Below are positions 15,730-24,067 of a stretch of DNA of 32,774 nt, in pieces. The position numbers and the translations under genes are program-made. The DNA comes from Paracoccaceae bacterium (GTDB lineage: Bacteria; Pseudomonadota; Alphaproteobacteria; Rhodobacterales; Rhodobacteraceae), in contig JAKVCP010000032.1 of the NCBI GenBank assembly GCA_022448925.1, forward strand, positions 1-32,774, read 5' to 3'. Under the pieces are notes generated by a model, which saw nothing but the letters and a program-made list of their open reading frames with translations, made no database searches and was not told where the DNA came from. Numbering within the stretch: the first letter of the stretch is position 1; each line of letters starts with the position of its first letter.

Positions 15730-18322
15730 GGACCAATTCCTCTTCTTTTGGCTGACGGCGACGCTGCAGGAACACAACCAGCAGAACCAGCAACAAGGCC
15801 GGGATGTAGAAGATCTCCTTCGGCATCCGGTCGGCAGGCACTTCCAGCTCAACCAGCTCCCAGTCCCAGTCGATGCCCAGTTTTTCTGCAACACCGCCCA
15901 AGCCTTCGAACCCATCCACAAAGTAGGTGCCGTCTTCTTCTCGGAACATGATCTGTGACGCTTCCAGCAAACGCGTTGCGCCATCGGCGCCCGCAGGCCC
16001 AAGAGGCAGTATGTACTTCGCATCCACAGGGTCCCCATTCAGGTTTTCCCCAACCAATCGCACACGCAGCGAACCGTCATCCGGCGCAGCCTGGGCCATG
16101 GCCATGAATTCTGACCCCGGTCGCGTGTCGAACTCGGGCGCGAACTGGTTCAGCACATACCCCGGCTGGAACAGCACAAAGGCCGCAACCAACAGCAGAC
16201 CACTTTCCCATAGGTGACTCTTCACAAGGAAATAGTTCATCGTGGCCGCCGCAAAGAGCAACATGGCAATCAACGCGATGATAAAGACGAACACCGCCTG
16301 TACCGGCCCCACATCAATCAGCAACAGGTCTGTATTGAAGATGAACAGGAACGGCAAAAGCGCCGTGCGGATCGAGTAGAAGAAGGCCTGGAAACCCGTC
16401 TTCAGCGGATCACCCTTAGAGATGGCGGCAGCGGCAAAGCTGGCCAGCCCAACAGGGGGCGTCACATCCGCCATGATCCCGAAGTAAAAGACGAACATGT
16501 GCACAGCGACCAGCGGCACGATCAACCCGGCCTGTGCGCCCAGTTCGACCACGACGCCTGCCATCAGAGACGACACTACGATATAGTTCGCCGTTGTCGG
16601 CAGTCCCATACCCAAAACGATCGAGATCAGCGCCACGAAGAACAGCATGGCCAAAAGGTTGCCACCCGACAGGAACTCGACAAATTCCGCCATCACCTGC
16701 CCGATACCGGTCAGCGTCACGGCACCAACGATAATGCCCGCAACCCCCATGGCGGCGGCCAGCCCGATCATGTTGCGCGCCCCGGCGATCATGCCGTCTG
16801 CAATATCCCTAATGCCTGCGATCACCTGGTTGGCGGCATCATTCTGCCCGCGGAAAAACGACTTGAGCGCATTCTGCGTCAGAAGAATGAACAGCATCGC
16901 AAGGGTCGACCAGAATGCGGACAGACCGGGCGATTTGCGCTCGATCATGAGCAAATACATCAACAGCAAAATCGGCATGATGTAGTGAATGCCCGTCTTA
17001 AAGATCTCACGCACCGGCGGCAGGTTTTGCATGCTGTCAAGGCTGGTCTCAAGGTCCGCACCCTTGGCGGCAAAGCGTACCGCAGCGACATAGGCCGCCA
17101 GCATCAACAGCAGGATGACTGTCATCGACGCGCCTCCAAATGAGGCAAAGATCGCATCCACGACGACGCCGGTCAGAAACAGCAGGCCGCCCGCAACCAC
17201 GATCGAGATCGCAATGATGAAGATCGCACCTAGAATGAATTTGACCGGGTGCATGCGGCTGGTGCCCTTCATGCCGGACTTCAAGGCCTCAAGGTGCACG
17301 ATATAGACCAGAGCCACATAGGAAATCGCAGCAGGCACGATGGCAGTCTTGACGACCTCGATATAGCTGATGCCGACATATTCCGTCATCAAGAAGGCCA
17401 CGGCCCCCATGACCGGCGGCGTCAGCACCCCGTTGATCGAGGACGACACCTCGACCGCACCTGCCTTGGTTGCAGGGAAGCCGACCTTTTTCATCAGCGG
17501 AATGGTAAAGGTCCCGGTGGTGACAACATTCGCGATGGATGACCCCGAAATCAGGCCTGTCGCCGCAGATGCGATGACCGCGGCCTTGGCAGGTCCACCG
17601 CGCAGGTGACCAAGCGCTGCGAAAGCAAGCTGCAAAAAGTAGTTTCCAGCGCCGGCTTGGTTCAAAAGCGCACCAAAGAGAACAAAGAGAAAGACAAATC
17701 CACTGGAAACGCCCAAGGCGACACCAAAGACACCTTCCGTGGTCAGCCACATGTGGCTCATCGCTTTCTCAAACGATGCCCCCTTCCACTGAACCACTTC
17801 GGGCAGACCCGACCAAGACCCGAAAAAGACATAGGCCAGGAAGAACAGCGCCACGCCCATCAACGGCAGCCCAAGAGAGCGCCGCGCGGCTTCAAGCAGC
17901 AAGACGATCCCGACGCCCGCCATCACCAGGTCCATTGTGTTGGGGACACCGGTTCTGTCAGCCACGCCGCGATAGTCCCACCACAAATACGAGGCAGCGG
18001 CCGCCGCAATCAGGGCAACCACCCATGTCAGGATTGGAATGTGATGCCGGGGCGAAGATTTAAGGCCCGGGAAGGCCAGAAAGGCCAACAGAACCGCAAA
18101 GCCAAGGTGTATGGACCGCGTTTGCGTATCGTTCCAGACAAATCCCACGATAAAAGGCAGCGGAGAGGCGATCCATAACTGGTAGATCGCCCAACACAGT
18201 GGAATGTACCACAGCGCCGCACGGCCAAACCTGTCGGACGGAGCGCGCCCGCCGGTATCGGCGTCGGCAACAATATCTTCGAGCGCCGGATCGACCTCGG
18301 GCTCTTTGCGTGCGTCGGTCAT
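15722..18322 (-). CDS. TAXI-type TRAP transporter fused permease (DctQM fusion)
   Basis: An 866-aa inner-membrane protein with the small (4TM) and large (12TM, DctM-like) TRAP subunits fused, as in TAXI systems. The N-terminus (about 1-35) is acidic and soluble. Hydrophobic segments run from about 36 through about 720, including the DctM-like GLISGSSIANVVTTGTFTIP and MGLPTTANYIV stretches. Residues after about 720 form the extracytoplasmic DUF3394-type domain, followed by one last membrane helix and a basic tail. It imports an unknown solute delivered by the binding protein encoded just upstream, using an ion gradient. It is separated from that gene by a 101-base gap with a strong hairpin, and overlaps usp by 8 bases. 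Confidence 0.93.
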   Translation of the reverse strand: MTDARKEPEVDPALEDIVADADTGGRAPSDRFGRAALWYIPLCWAIYQLWIASPLPFIVGFVWNDTQTRSIHLGFAVLLAFLAFPGLKSSPRHHIPILTWVVALIAAAAASYLWWDYRGVADRTGVPNTMDLVMAGVGIVLLLEAARRSLGLPLMGVALFFLAYVFFGSWSGLPEVVQWKGASFEKAMSHMWLTTEGVFGVALGVSSGFVFLFVLFGALLNQAGAGNYFLQLAFAALGHLRGGPAKAAVIASAATGLISGSSIANVVTTGTFTIPLMKKVGFPATKAGAVEVSSSINGVLTPPVMGAVAFLMTEYVGISYIEVVKTAIVPAAISYVALVYIVHLEALKSGMKGTSRMHPVKFILGAIFIIAISIVVAGGLLFLTGVVVDAIFASFGGASMTVILLLMLAAYVAAVRFAAKGADLETSLDSMQNLPPVREIFKTGIHYIMPILLLMYLLMIERKSPGLSAFWSTLAMLFILLTQNALKSFFRGQNDAANQVIAGIRDIADGMIAGARNMIGLAAAMGVAGIIVGAVTLTGIGQVMAEFVEFLSGGNLLAMLFFVALISIVLGMGLPTTANYIVVSSLMAGVVVELGAQAGLIVPLVAVHMFVFYFGIMADVTPPVGLASFAAAAISKGDPLKTGFQAFFYSIRTALLPFLFIFNTDLLLIDVGPVQAVFVFIIALIAMLLFAAATMNYFLVKSHLWESGLLLVAAFVLFQPGYVLNQFAPEFDTRPGSEFMAMAQAAPDDGSLRVRLVGENLNGDPVDAKYILPLGPAGADGATRLLEASQIMFREEDGTYFVDGFEGLGGVAEKLGIDWDWELVELEVPADRMPKEIFYIPALLLVLLVVFLQRRRQPKEEELVHA

Positions 18323-18353
18323 TCAGTGTCCCCTGAACATCTGTTATTATTGG

Positions 18354-18385
18354 AAGCCGGGCGCGAGGAACCCCGCGCCCGGCTT
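18354..18385. promoter_or_regulatory. Intercistronic GC-rich hairpin between TAXI binding protein and permease genes
   Basis: AAGCCGGGCGCG (18354-18365) and CGCGCCCGGCTT (18374-18385) are perfect 12-bp arms around an 8-base loop. On the transcribed (minus) strand no T run follows, so it is unlikely to be a full intrinsic terminator. It more likely stabilises the 3' end of the binding-protein message or partly attenuates read-through, giving more binding protein than permease. Confidence 0.7.
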
Positions 18386-18423
18386 TGCAGCAAGTCCTGA
18401 ATTTTTGGCCAGAAACAGCCCGA

Positions 18424-19389
18424 TTACATCAGGCCTGCTTCTTTGTAGTACTTCGCCGCACCGGGGTGCAAAGGCGCACTCAGACCGTCCTTGACCATCT
18501 GCTCTTTCGTCAGACGACCAAAGGCGGGGTGCAGTTTCTTGAAGTCGTCAAAGTTCTCAAAGACCGCTTTGACCAGCACATAGACGACCTCATCCGGAGT
18601 CGAGGCATCGGTTACGAATGTCGCTTTCGGACCCCACGATGCGATGTCTGCATCATTGCCAGGGTACAGGCCACCGGGGATGGTCGCTGCGGCATAGGCC
18701 GAATTCTCTGCCAGGACTTTGTCCGTGCCAGAGGTGCTCAGATCGAGGATCGAGATATCACAAGTTGAGGTCGCTTCCATCGACGAGCCATTGGGCAGAC
18801 CCGCTGCCCAAATCGCGGCGTCCAGCTTGCCGTCGCACAGGGCCGCCGACTGCTCAGAGGACTTCAATTCGGCCGCCAGCGCAAAGTCGCTTGGAGAGAC
18901 GCCAGCAGCATCCATCAGAACGCCAGCCAAAACACGGGTGCCCGAACCGGGGTTGCCTATGTTGACGCGCTTGCCCTTCATGTCCATCACGCTGCTGATG
19001 CCGGCATCAGCGCGCACCATGACGTGCATCGGCTCTGGGTGAACCGAAAAGACAGCGCGCAGATCGCCATAGGGTTCATCGTTTTCAAAAGCGCGCACAC
19101 CTTCAAGTGCAGCAGACTGTACATCAGACTGCACCACGCCGAAGTCCAGCTCGCCTTCGCGGATGGTGCGGGTGTTGTAAACAGATCCACCGGTCGATTC
19201 GACCGAGCAGCGCACGCCGTGTTCCTTGCGATCCTTGTTCACCAGGCGGCAAATGGCTCCGCCGGTGGGATAGTAAACGCCTGTTACGCCACCGGTGCCG
19301 ATGGTGATAAAGGTTTGCTGGGCCTGGGCTATTCCGCCCGTGGCCAGCAGGGCCACAGCCGCAGCTGTCAGTTGGAGTTTCGCAAACAT
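18424..19389 (-). CDS. TAXI-family TRAP transporter periplasmic solute-binding protein
   Basis: A 321-aa exported protein. A typical signal peptide with a short charged start and hydrophobic core ends with AQA at residue 23. The mature protein begins QQTFITIGTGGVTGVYYPTGG, the standard opening of TAXI (TRAP-associated extracytoplasmic immunogenic) binding proteins. VNIGNPGSGTR is the conserved central ligand-loop region. The ligand is unknown; characterised TAXI systems bind glutamate or other small acids, but that cannot be read here. The start at 19389 follows GGGAGA, 28 bases after the rpiR stop, so both are likely co-transcribed. The open frame from 19440 overlaps the end of rpiR and is rejected. 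Confidence 0.93.
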   Translation of the reverse strand: MFAKLQLTAAAVALLATGGIAQAQQTFITIGTGGVTGVYYPTGGAICRLVNKDRKEHGVRCSVESTGGSVYNTRTIREGELDFGVVQSDVQSAALEGVRAFENDEPYGDLRAVFSVHPEPMHVMVRADAGISSVMDMKGKRVNIGNPGSGTRVLAGVLMDAAGVSPSDFALAAELKSSEQSAALCDGKLDAAIWAAGLPNGSSMEATSTCDISILDLSTSGTDKVLAENSAYAAATIPGGLYPGNDADIASWGPKATFVTDASTPDEVVYVLVKAVFENFDDFKKLHPAFGRLTKEQMVKDGLSAPLHPGAAKYYKEAGLM

Positions 19390-19417
19390 AAATGTCTCCC
19401 TGTTTGGTTGCGATGGT

Positions 19418-20290
19418 TCACGGCCCCCAGGTTTCCCCAAGGTTGTGAATTTGGTTTTCCGCCGTCCGGATCATGTCTTCGGCATCCTCGCCGCGCTTTG
19501 CCAGCAGCAGGCTTATGATTGTTTCCAGCAAGACAAGAGTCGCAGCATACGACGAAAAGAACTGTGGGCTTTCTGTTGGTACGATGAAACACACATCTCC
19601 AAACTCCAGCGCCGGAGAAGAATGGCTGTCCGTGATCACAACGGTTACCACACCATGACGGCGCGCCGCCTCAAGCGCAAGCATCGCGCGCCGCGCATAG
19701 GGTGTCTTGGTCAAAACAATGACAACGTCACGGCTGTCAAGGCGCGACATGCTCGCCGCCAGTGGCGTGCCATTGCGCCCTGCAACCGACCAGTTTGTGT
19801 TGAACCAATGCGCCAGATACCCGATGTAATCGATAAATCCCGATGAGCCCAGCGCACCGACCAAAACAACATGGCGTGCATGGTGAAGAGCATCGACAAC
19901 CTGTTCAATCTTTTCACCCTGAATCGTCTGATCCAGCAACTGGATATTCTGAATGCAGGCCGAGGCTTGGCGGTGCAAAAACGTCTCGCCACTGCGCAAT
20001 TCACTATCGGTCAGCAAGGCGTGGGCGCGCTCCGAAAAGGGCACCATCTTGCGCCCTACCGCGGCGCGACCTGCTTCGCGAAGTTCTTCGTAATCCGCAT
20101 AGCCCAGCGCCCGCGCCAGTCGAGAAAAGGTCGCTGGCGATACCCCGCTGGATCCAGCCACAGCCCGCAACGAACGCGTCGCAACATCCACTGGGTTCGC
20201 CGCCACAAAATCCGCCGCCACCTTCAGCTTGTCACTGAGTGAAACGTAATTGTCGCTGATCCGTTCTTCCATCGTCTCAGGCTTGGCCAC
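19418..20290 (-). CDS. RpiR-family transcriptional regulator (HTH plus SIS domain)
   Basis: A 290-aa regulator. The N-terminal HTH (about 1-75) includes TRSLRAVAGSSGVSPATFSRLARALG. The SIS sugar-phosphate-binding domain follows (about 110-240), with VVLVGALGSSGFI and DVVIVLTKTPYARRAM. The reading frame can start at a TTG (20329), but GTG 20290 is preferred because AGGGGGG lies 8 bases before it; ATG 20272 is a third option. Two palindromes upstream (20312-20328 and 20352-20369) are the likely binding sites. It precedes the TAXI-TRAP genes on the same strand, so it probably controls them and itself, and possibly the plus-strand genes beyond. Confidence 0.87.
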   Translation of the reverse strand: MAKPETMEERISDNYVSLSDKLKVAADFVAANPVDVATRSLRAVAGSSGVSPATFSRLARALGYADYEELREAGRAAVGRKMVPFSERAHALLTDSELRSGETFLHRQASACIQNIQLLDQTIQGEKIEQVVDALHHARHVVLVGALGSSGFIDYIGYLAHWFNTNWSVAGRNGTPLAASMSRLDSRDVVIVLTKTPYARRAMLALEAARRHGVVTVVITDSHSSPALEFGDVCFIVPTESPQFFSSYAATLVLLETIISLLLAKRGEDAEDMIRTAENQIHNLGETWGP

Positions 20291-20311
20291 GGACGAATCC
20301 CCCCTGTGTCG

Positions 20312-20328
20312 TGAAACTAAACGTTTCA
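20312..20328. promoter_or_regulatory. RpiR operator candidate, proximal site
   Basis: TGAAACTAAACGTTTCA has perfect 6-bp arms (TGAAAC and GTTTCA) around 5 bases. It sits just upstream of the preferred rpiR start, downstream of a minus-strand TTGACA box at 20348-20343, so protein bound here would block transcription of rpiR and the TRAP genes. Confidence 0.65.
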
Positions 20329-20342
20329 ATTGTCTTTTTTGT

Positions 20343-20348
20343 TGTCAA
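20343..20348 (-). promoter_or_regulatory. Putative -35 box of the rpiR-TRAP operon
   Basis: A perfect TTGACA on the minus strand lies between the two RpiR-type palindromes. The -10 region would overlap the proximal palindrome but has no good match to consensus, so only the -35 hexamer is called. Confidence 0.4.
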
Positions 20349-20351
20349 GAT

Positions 20352-20369
20352 TTGAAACACCTGTTTCAA
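20352..20369. promoter_or_regulatory. RpiR operator candidate, distal site
   Basis: TTGAAACACCTGTTTCAA is an inverted repeat with perfect 8-bp arms and a 2-base centre, sharing the TGAAAC/GTTTCA half-sites of the proximal palindrome. The pair flanks the TTGACA box. The arms are 24 bases apart, which would allow side-by-side or looped binding of an RpiR dimer or tetramer. Confidence 0.65.
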
Positions 20370-20819
20370 GTCTGTGTCGCAGGAGGCCAAGTATGTGCGA
20401 TTCTCTGTTCAAACAGCGCTGTGCAATCTGTGCACACGCCAGCCCGGTCTTTCGCCGGGCACAGGATCTGCCGCCCCGGATGTGGCGTGCGGATGGCAAG
20501 ATCGCACAGCGCAAAGTGACGGGCCACCTGCAGGTCCTGGCGTTCAACGCTGTCGCCCTCAACGTCTTCAACAATCCCGACCCAGCCTATGATGCGTTCG
20601 TGCGGCGGAGGCCGACGCACCGCAAATGGCCGATGCAGGCCGTCATTGCCAAGACAGCAACCGCTTCGGTCAGCCGCATCGGTGGCTCAGGCGACAGGAC
20701 GCGCCTTGCGATCCGCCGCCAACCTTGGGTGCCTCTGCGATATGGGCACCAATCCGCACAAATTCGGGAGCCCGTATCAGAAACCAACGCAGCGCTTCAC
20801 GACCCACGGGACAGGTCAA
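20370..20819. other. Intergenic or relic DNA between rpiR operators and the pseudogene
   Basis: A frame is open from 20330 through this segment into the pseudogene, but residues encoded here (20396-20819) show no family pattern and are Arg/Cys-rich, as expected of non-coding GC-rich DNA. The other frames are no better. It may be the decayed remains of another gene. I see no RNA gene or terminator. Confidence 0.35.
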
Positions 20820-21777
20820 TGGTCACACTTCCTGAACATGCCTCTGTCGTTGTGATCGGCAAGGACGTCATGGGCGGTCCCACTCTGTACCACCGCGTCA
20901 ATTTCGGTGCAGATGCAGTGCTTTTGGAACGCAAGGCGCTGATGTCCGGAACCACCTGGCATTCTGCGGCCAAGGTGCGGGCGCTGCGCCGCCCGCGGAG
21001 GCTGACGCGGATGATCCAGTACTCGGTCGCTCTTTCCAGCGCTCTCGAGGACGAAACTGGCCAATCGGTGGGCTGGATACGGAAAGGATCTCTGTCACTG
21101 GCGATACATGCAGACCACCTGACATTGAACCGGCAACAAAAGGCGCTGGCCCCGATTTGCGCCTGCGAAGATCTCTATCTGCTGACCAAACCGGAACCGC
21201 GGATCACCGGCACTCTTCCGACAGTTTGCGACCATGACAACCATCTCCAGAGCCGTGACGATCGCGGCGGCTTGCTGGTTGGATGCTTCGAACCGATGAG
21301 GACCGCCACGCTGCACCGCCTGCCCGCGCGTGAAACCGCCGTCATCAAAAGGCTGCTGAACGATCCTGAAAGTTTCACGCCTGACGGCGTCTTCATGCTG
21401 GGCGAAACAGCCAAAACACGCGGCCTGTTTCTGGGCTGTGACATGAACTCCATCGGGGCGCAGCCGGCGGAGGCGTGGGCATGACCCCTGCTCATCAGAT
21501 CGTGCAGGGCCACCCCGCAAGAATTGTCTTAGCCACGTTCCCGGACCAGAACGCCGAACCGCTTCGGCACGGGCCGATCCATGCTGAAAACAAGATCATC
21601 GGTCAGCCATCTTCTGCCGGCTATGGCTATGGCATCGGCGCGCCCATCGCCTTGGGCCATGCCGAGGGCGTGACACATCGCCAACGTGTCAATGTCGACG
21701 TCGCAGAACAACGGTTTGAGGCTCGGATCAGCTTTGGCCAGCAGTTCCACCCCAAAGTCAAAAGGATGCGGTCATGA
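20820..21777 (+). pseudogene. Decayed FAD-dependent dimethylglycine/sarcosine dehydrogenase-like gene (DMGDH-GcvT type)
   Basis: Fragments of one large flavoprotein can be read in order. The segment from 20820 (MVTLPEHASVVVIGKDVMGG, then LLERKALMSGTTWHSAAKVR and LTRMIQYSVAL) is the N-terminal FAD domain, but the GxGxxG loop reads GKDVMG and is broken. Further on, RGGLLVGCFEP and DPESFTPDGVFMLGE, then GLFLGCDMNSIG, match the end of the DAO domain. From about 21530, in a shifted frame, EPLRHGPIHAENKIIGQ and SAGYGYGIGAPIALGH match the C-terminal GcvT barrel. Intact relatives have about 800 residues, so roughly half or more is missing, including the middle of the DAO domain and most of GcvT. Such enzymes demethylate dimethylglycine or sarcosine with folate. 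The gene is almost certainly inactive. Confidence 0.75.
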
Positions 21778-22610
21778 TCATGGTGTCGCCCACGGGGGCA
21801 CGGTTGACCAAACGGGATCACCCAATGGTGCCACTGACAGTGCCTGAAATCGTTACCACCAGCCGCGCCTGCGTTCTCGCAGGGGCAGAGGCCCTGCATC
21901 TGCATGTACCCGACGGCGCCGGAAACCACAGCCTTGATGTCGGGCGGTATTCCGAAGACTTGACAGAAATTGACACTGCCCTGCCCGGATTTCCCGTGCA
22001 AATCACCACCGAGTCTGCCAACCGCTTTTCGCCCAGCGACCAGTTGAGGCTGCTGCGGGGTCTTGCACCGAAATGGGCCTCGATCGCGGTGCGCGAAGTG
22101 ATGGCCGATGCCACCGTTGCGCAAAGGGTCTATGACGTCTGTGCCGACACCGGAACGCGTGTGCAACACATCGTCTATGACGCACACGACATCCAGACGC
22201 TTCGCGCCTGCATGACACGCGGCGCCATTCCCGAGGCACCGGATATCTTGCTTGTGCTGGGCAGCTATGCCCAAGGCCGTCCCGCCACCGTAGACGAGGT
22301 CTTGCCGCGGGTCTCAGCCCTGCCTGAGCGGGCGCGCTGGATGCTCTGCGCTTTCGGGCCAAACGAACACGCCTGCTTGCATACCGCCGCCCTGTTGGGG
22401 GGTGACCTGCGGGTCGGGTTCGAAAACTCGCTGACACAGGCCGATGGCACAGTCTGGGCCAGTGTCGAGGCATCCGTCGCGGCACTCTGTGCACACCGTG
22501 ATCCGCCAATCGTCGGGGCCGCCTTATGGCCCGGACCCCAAGATTTACTGCAAAACCGCAGCCCGACAAGCACCCACCTAAACCCCACCGGTTCCATACG
22601 CCGCCCTTAG
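21774..22610 (+). CDS. Beta-keto acid cleavage enzyme (BKACE, DUF849)
   Basis: A 278-aa zinc-dependent TIM barrel of the BKACE family. These enzymes condense a beta-keto acid with acetyl-CoA, releasing acetoacetate and a new CoA ester. The HLH zinc pair is H42 and H44 (EALHLHVPDG), the third ligand is probably E217 in RVGFENS, and TGARLTKRDHP near the N-terminus matches the short subclass of the family. Where relatives usually read HLHxRD, this protein has VPD, so a conserved arginine is replaced by P46. The start follows AAAGGA and overlaps the final codon of the pseudogene fragment. It is followed 15 bases later by an aminotransferase. The keto acid substrate is unknown; carnitine-derived and amino-keto acids are precedents. 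Confidence 0.85.
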   Translation: MIMVSPTGARLTKRDHPMVPLTVPEIVTTSRACVLAGAEALHLHVPDGAGNHSLDVGRYSEDLTEIDTALPGFPVQITTESANRFSPSDQLRLLRGLAPKWASIAVREVMADATVAQRVYDVCADTGTRVQHIVYDAHDIQTLRACMTRGAIPEAPDILLVLGSYAQGRPATVDEVLPRVSALPERARWMLCAFGPNEHACLHTAALLGGDLRVGFENSLTQADGTVWASVEASVAALCAHRDPPIVGAALWPGPQDLLQNRSPTSTHLNPTGSIRRP

Positions 22611-22625
22611 GCGCAGGAGTTTTCA

Positions 22626-23948
22626 ATGTCCCACGTCTTTCCACGCCATACAAAAGTCACCCCACCTCGCGCAGTGCGCGGTGAAGGCTGTTACCTCTTC
22701 GACGCAACCGGCAAGGCCTATCTTGATGGCTCAGGTGGCGCGGCCGTGTCCTGCCTTGGGCATGGCGACCCCGATGTCATCGCCGCCGTGCGCGATCAGG
22801 CAGAGGCTTTGGCCTTTGCACACACCGGGTTTTTCACGTCGGAACCTGCCGAAGCGCTGGCTCAGCTTTTGATCGCCCATGCACCGGGTGATCTGGATCG
22901 CGTCTACCTGGTGTCCGGAGGATCAGAGGCAACCGAGGCCGCCGTGAAACTGGCGCGTCAGTACTTTGTTGAAACCGGGCGCCCAGAGCGGCGTCACCTG
23001 ATTGCCAGACGCCAAAGCTATCACGGCAACACCCTTGGCGCCTTGGCAGCAGGCGGCAATGCATGGCGACGTGCACAGTTCGACCCGCTTCTGATCGATG
23101 TGTCCCACATTGCGCCCTGCTACGAATATTGCGACCGCCAGTCAAACGAAAGCACGTTTGACTATGGCCAGCGCGCGGCGCAGGAGCTTGAAGATGAAAT
23201 CCTGCGGTTGGGCCCCGAAACCGTCATGGCCTTTATGGCAGAGCCGGTGGTCGGGGCCACCATGGGCGCCGTACCGGGGGTCGAAGGCTATTTCCGCCGC
23301 ATCCGCGAGATCTGCGACAGGTATGGAGTGTTATTGATCCTGGACGAAGTGATGTGTGGGATGGGCCGTACCGGGCATCTTTTTGCGTGTGACGCCGACG
23401 GCGTTTCCCCTGATATTCTTTGCATCGCCAAAGGGTTGGGCGCGGGATACCAGCCGATTGGTGCCATGCTGTGCACCAGCCAGATCTATGCAGCCGTGCA
23501 AAACGGTTCGGGCTTTTTCCAACACGGCCATACCTATATCGGCCACCCGGTCGCGGCTGCTGCAGCGCAGGCTGTGGTCACCAAGCTGACAACACTTGGC
23601 CTTGTCGATCGCGCCGCCCGCATCGGTGCGGACCTCAAATCCGCACTAACCGATCGCTTTGGGCAGCATCCCAACATCGGCGACATTCGGGGCCGAGGCA
23701 TGTTCCTTGGGCTTGAGTTTGTGGCGGATCGCGATAACAAGCAGCCCTTCCCTGCTGACCGAAGGATCGCACCGCAGATCAAATCCGCAGCCTTTGAAGC
23801 CGGGCTGATCTGCTATCCGATGGCCGGCACCCGCGACGGCAAATCCGGTGACCATGTTTTGCTGGCGCCGCCATTCATCCTGACCGAAACGCAGGTGGCC
23901 GAGTTGGTCGACAAACTGGCCGTCGCCATTGACCGCGTGATCGGCTGA
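22626..23948 (+). CDS. Class III PLP-dependent aminotransferase
   Basis: A 440-aa fold-type I aminotransferase of the acetylornithine/omega-amino-acid group. SGGSEATEAAVKLAR (97-111) binds the cofactor phosphate, SYHGNTLG (131-138) stacks on the ring, D240 lies in LILDEVMCGMGRTG, and K269 in CIAKGLGAGYQPIGA is the Schiff-base lysine. It probably moves an amino group from an omega- or beta-amino acid, or a diamine, to pyruvate or 2-oxoglutarate. Length is normal. AGGAG precedes the ATG by about 6 bases. Its place directly after BKACE suggests that transamination yields the beta-keto acid BKACE cleaves. The stop lies in a small tandem repeat with stops in all three frames. Confidence 0.9.
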   Translation: MSHVFPRHTKVTPPRAVRGEGCYLFDATGKAYLDGSGGAAVSCLGHGDPDVIAAVRDQAEALAFAHTGFFTSEPAEALAQLLIAHAPGDLDRVYLVSGGSEATEAAVKLARQYFVETGRPERRHLIARRQSYHGNTLGALAAGGNAWRRAQFDPLLIDVSHIAPCYEYCDRQSNESTFDYGQRAAQELEDEILRLGPETVMAFMAEPVVGATMGAVPGVEGYFRRIREICDRYGVLLILDEVMCGMGRTGHLFACDADGVSPDILCIAKGLGAGYQPIGAMLCTSQIYAAVQNGSGFFQHGHTYIGHPVAAAAAQAVVTKLTTLGLVDRAARIGADLKSALTDRFGQHPNIGDIRGRGMFLGLEFVADRDNKQPFPADRRIAPQIKSAAFEAGLICYPMAGTRDGKSGDHVLLAPPFILTETQVAELVDKLAVAIDRVIG

Positions 23949-23971
23949 CTCGCGGCTGACCCGCGGCTGAC
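23943..23971 (+). repeat. Short tandem repeat of 11 bases at the aminotransferase stop
   Basis: GGCTGACTCGC, GGCTGACCCGC and GGCTGAC follow each other with a period of 11. Each unit contains TGA, and because 11 is not a multiple of 3 the three TGAs (23946, 23957, 23968) close all three forward frames. It probably arose by slippage. Confidence 0.7.
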
Positions 23972-24067
23972 AAGGACGCGTAACAGCAGTGATACGAAGC
24001 CCGCTCTGGCGCAGCACGGCCAAAGCAGACATGATCCCAACAGGAACCCAATGAAAGGACCCTGTAG

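Noticed and set aside
16214-17143. 309-codon plus-strand open frame opposite the TRAP fused permease
   Set aside because: It is antisense to membrane-segment codons, giving an implausibly charged His/Arg/Asp-rich product.
20330-20819. Treating the 384-codon frame from 20330 as one intact gene
   Set aside because: The start would lie between the RpiR palindromes, the first 160 residues match nothing, and the rest is a broken flavoprotein fragment, so only a pseudogene is called.
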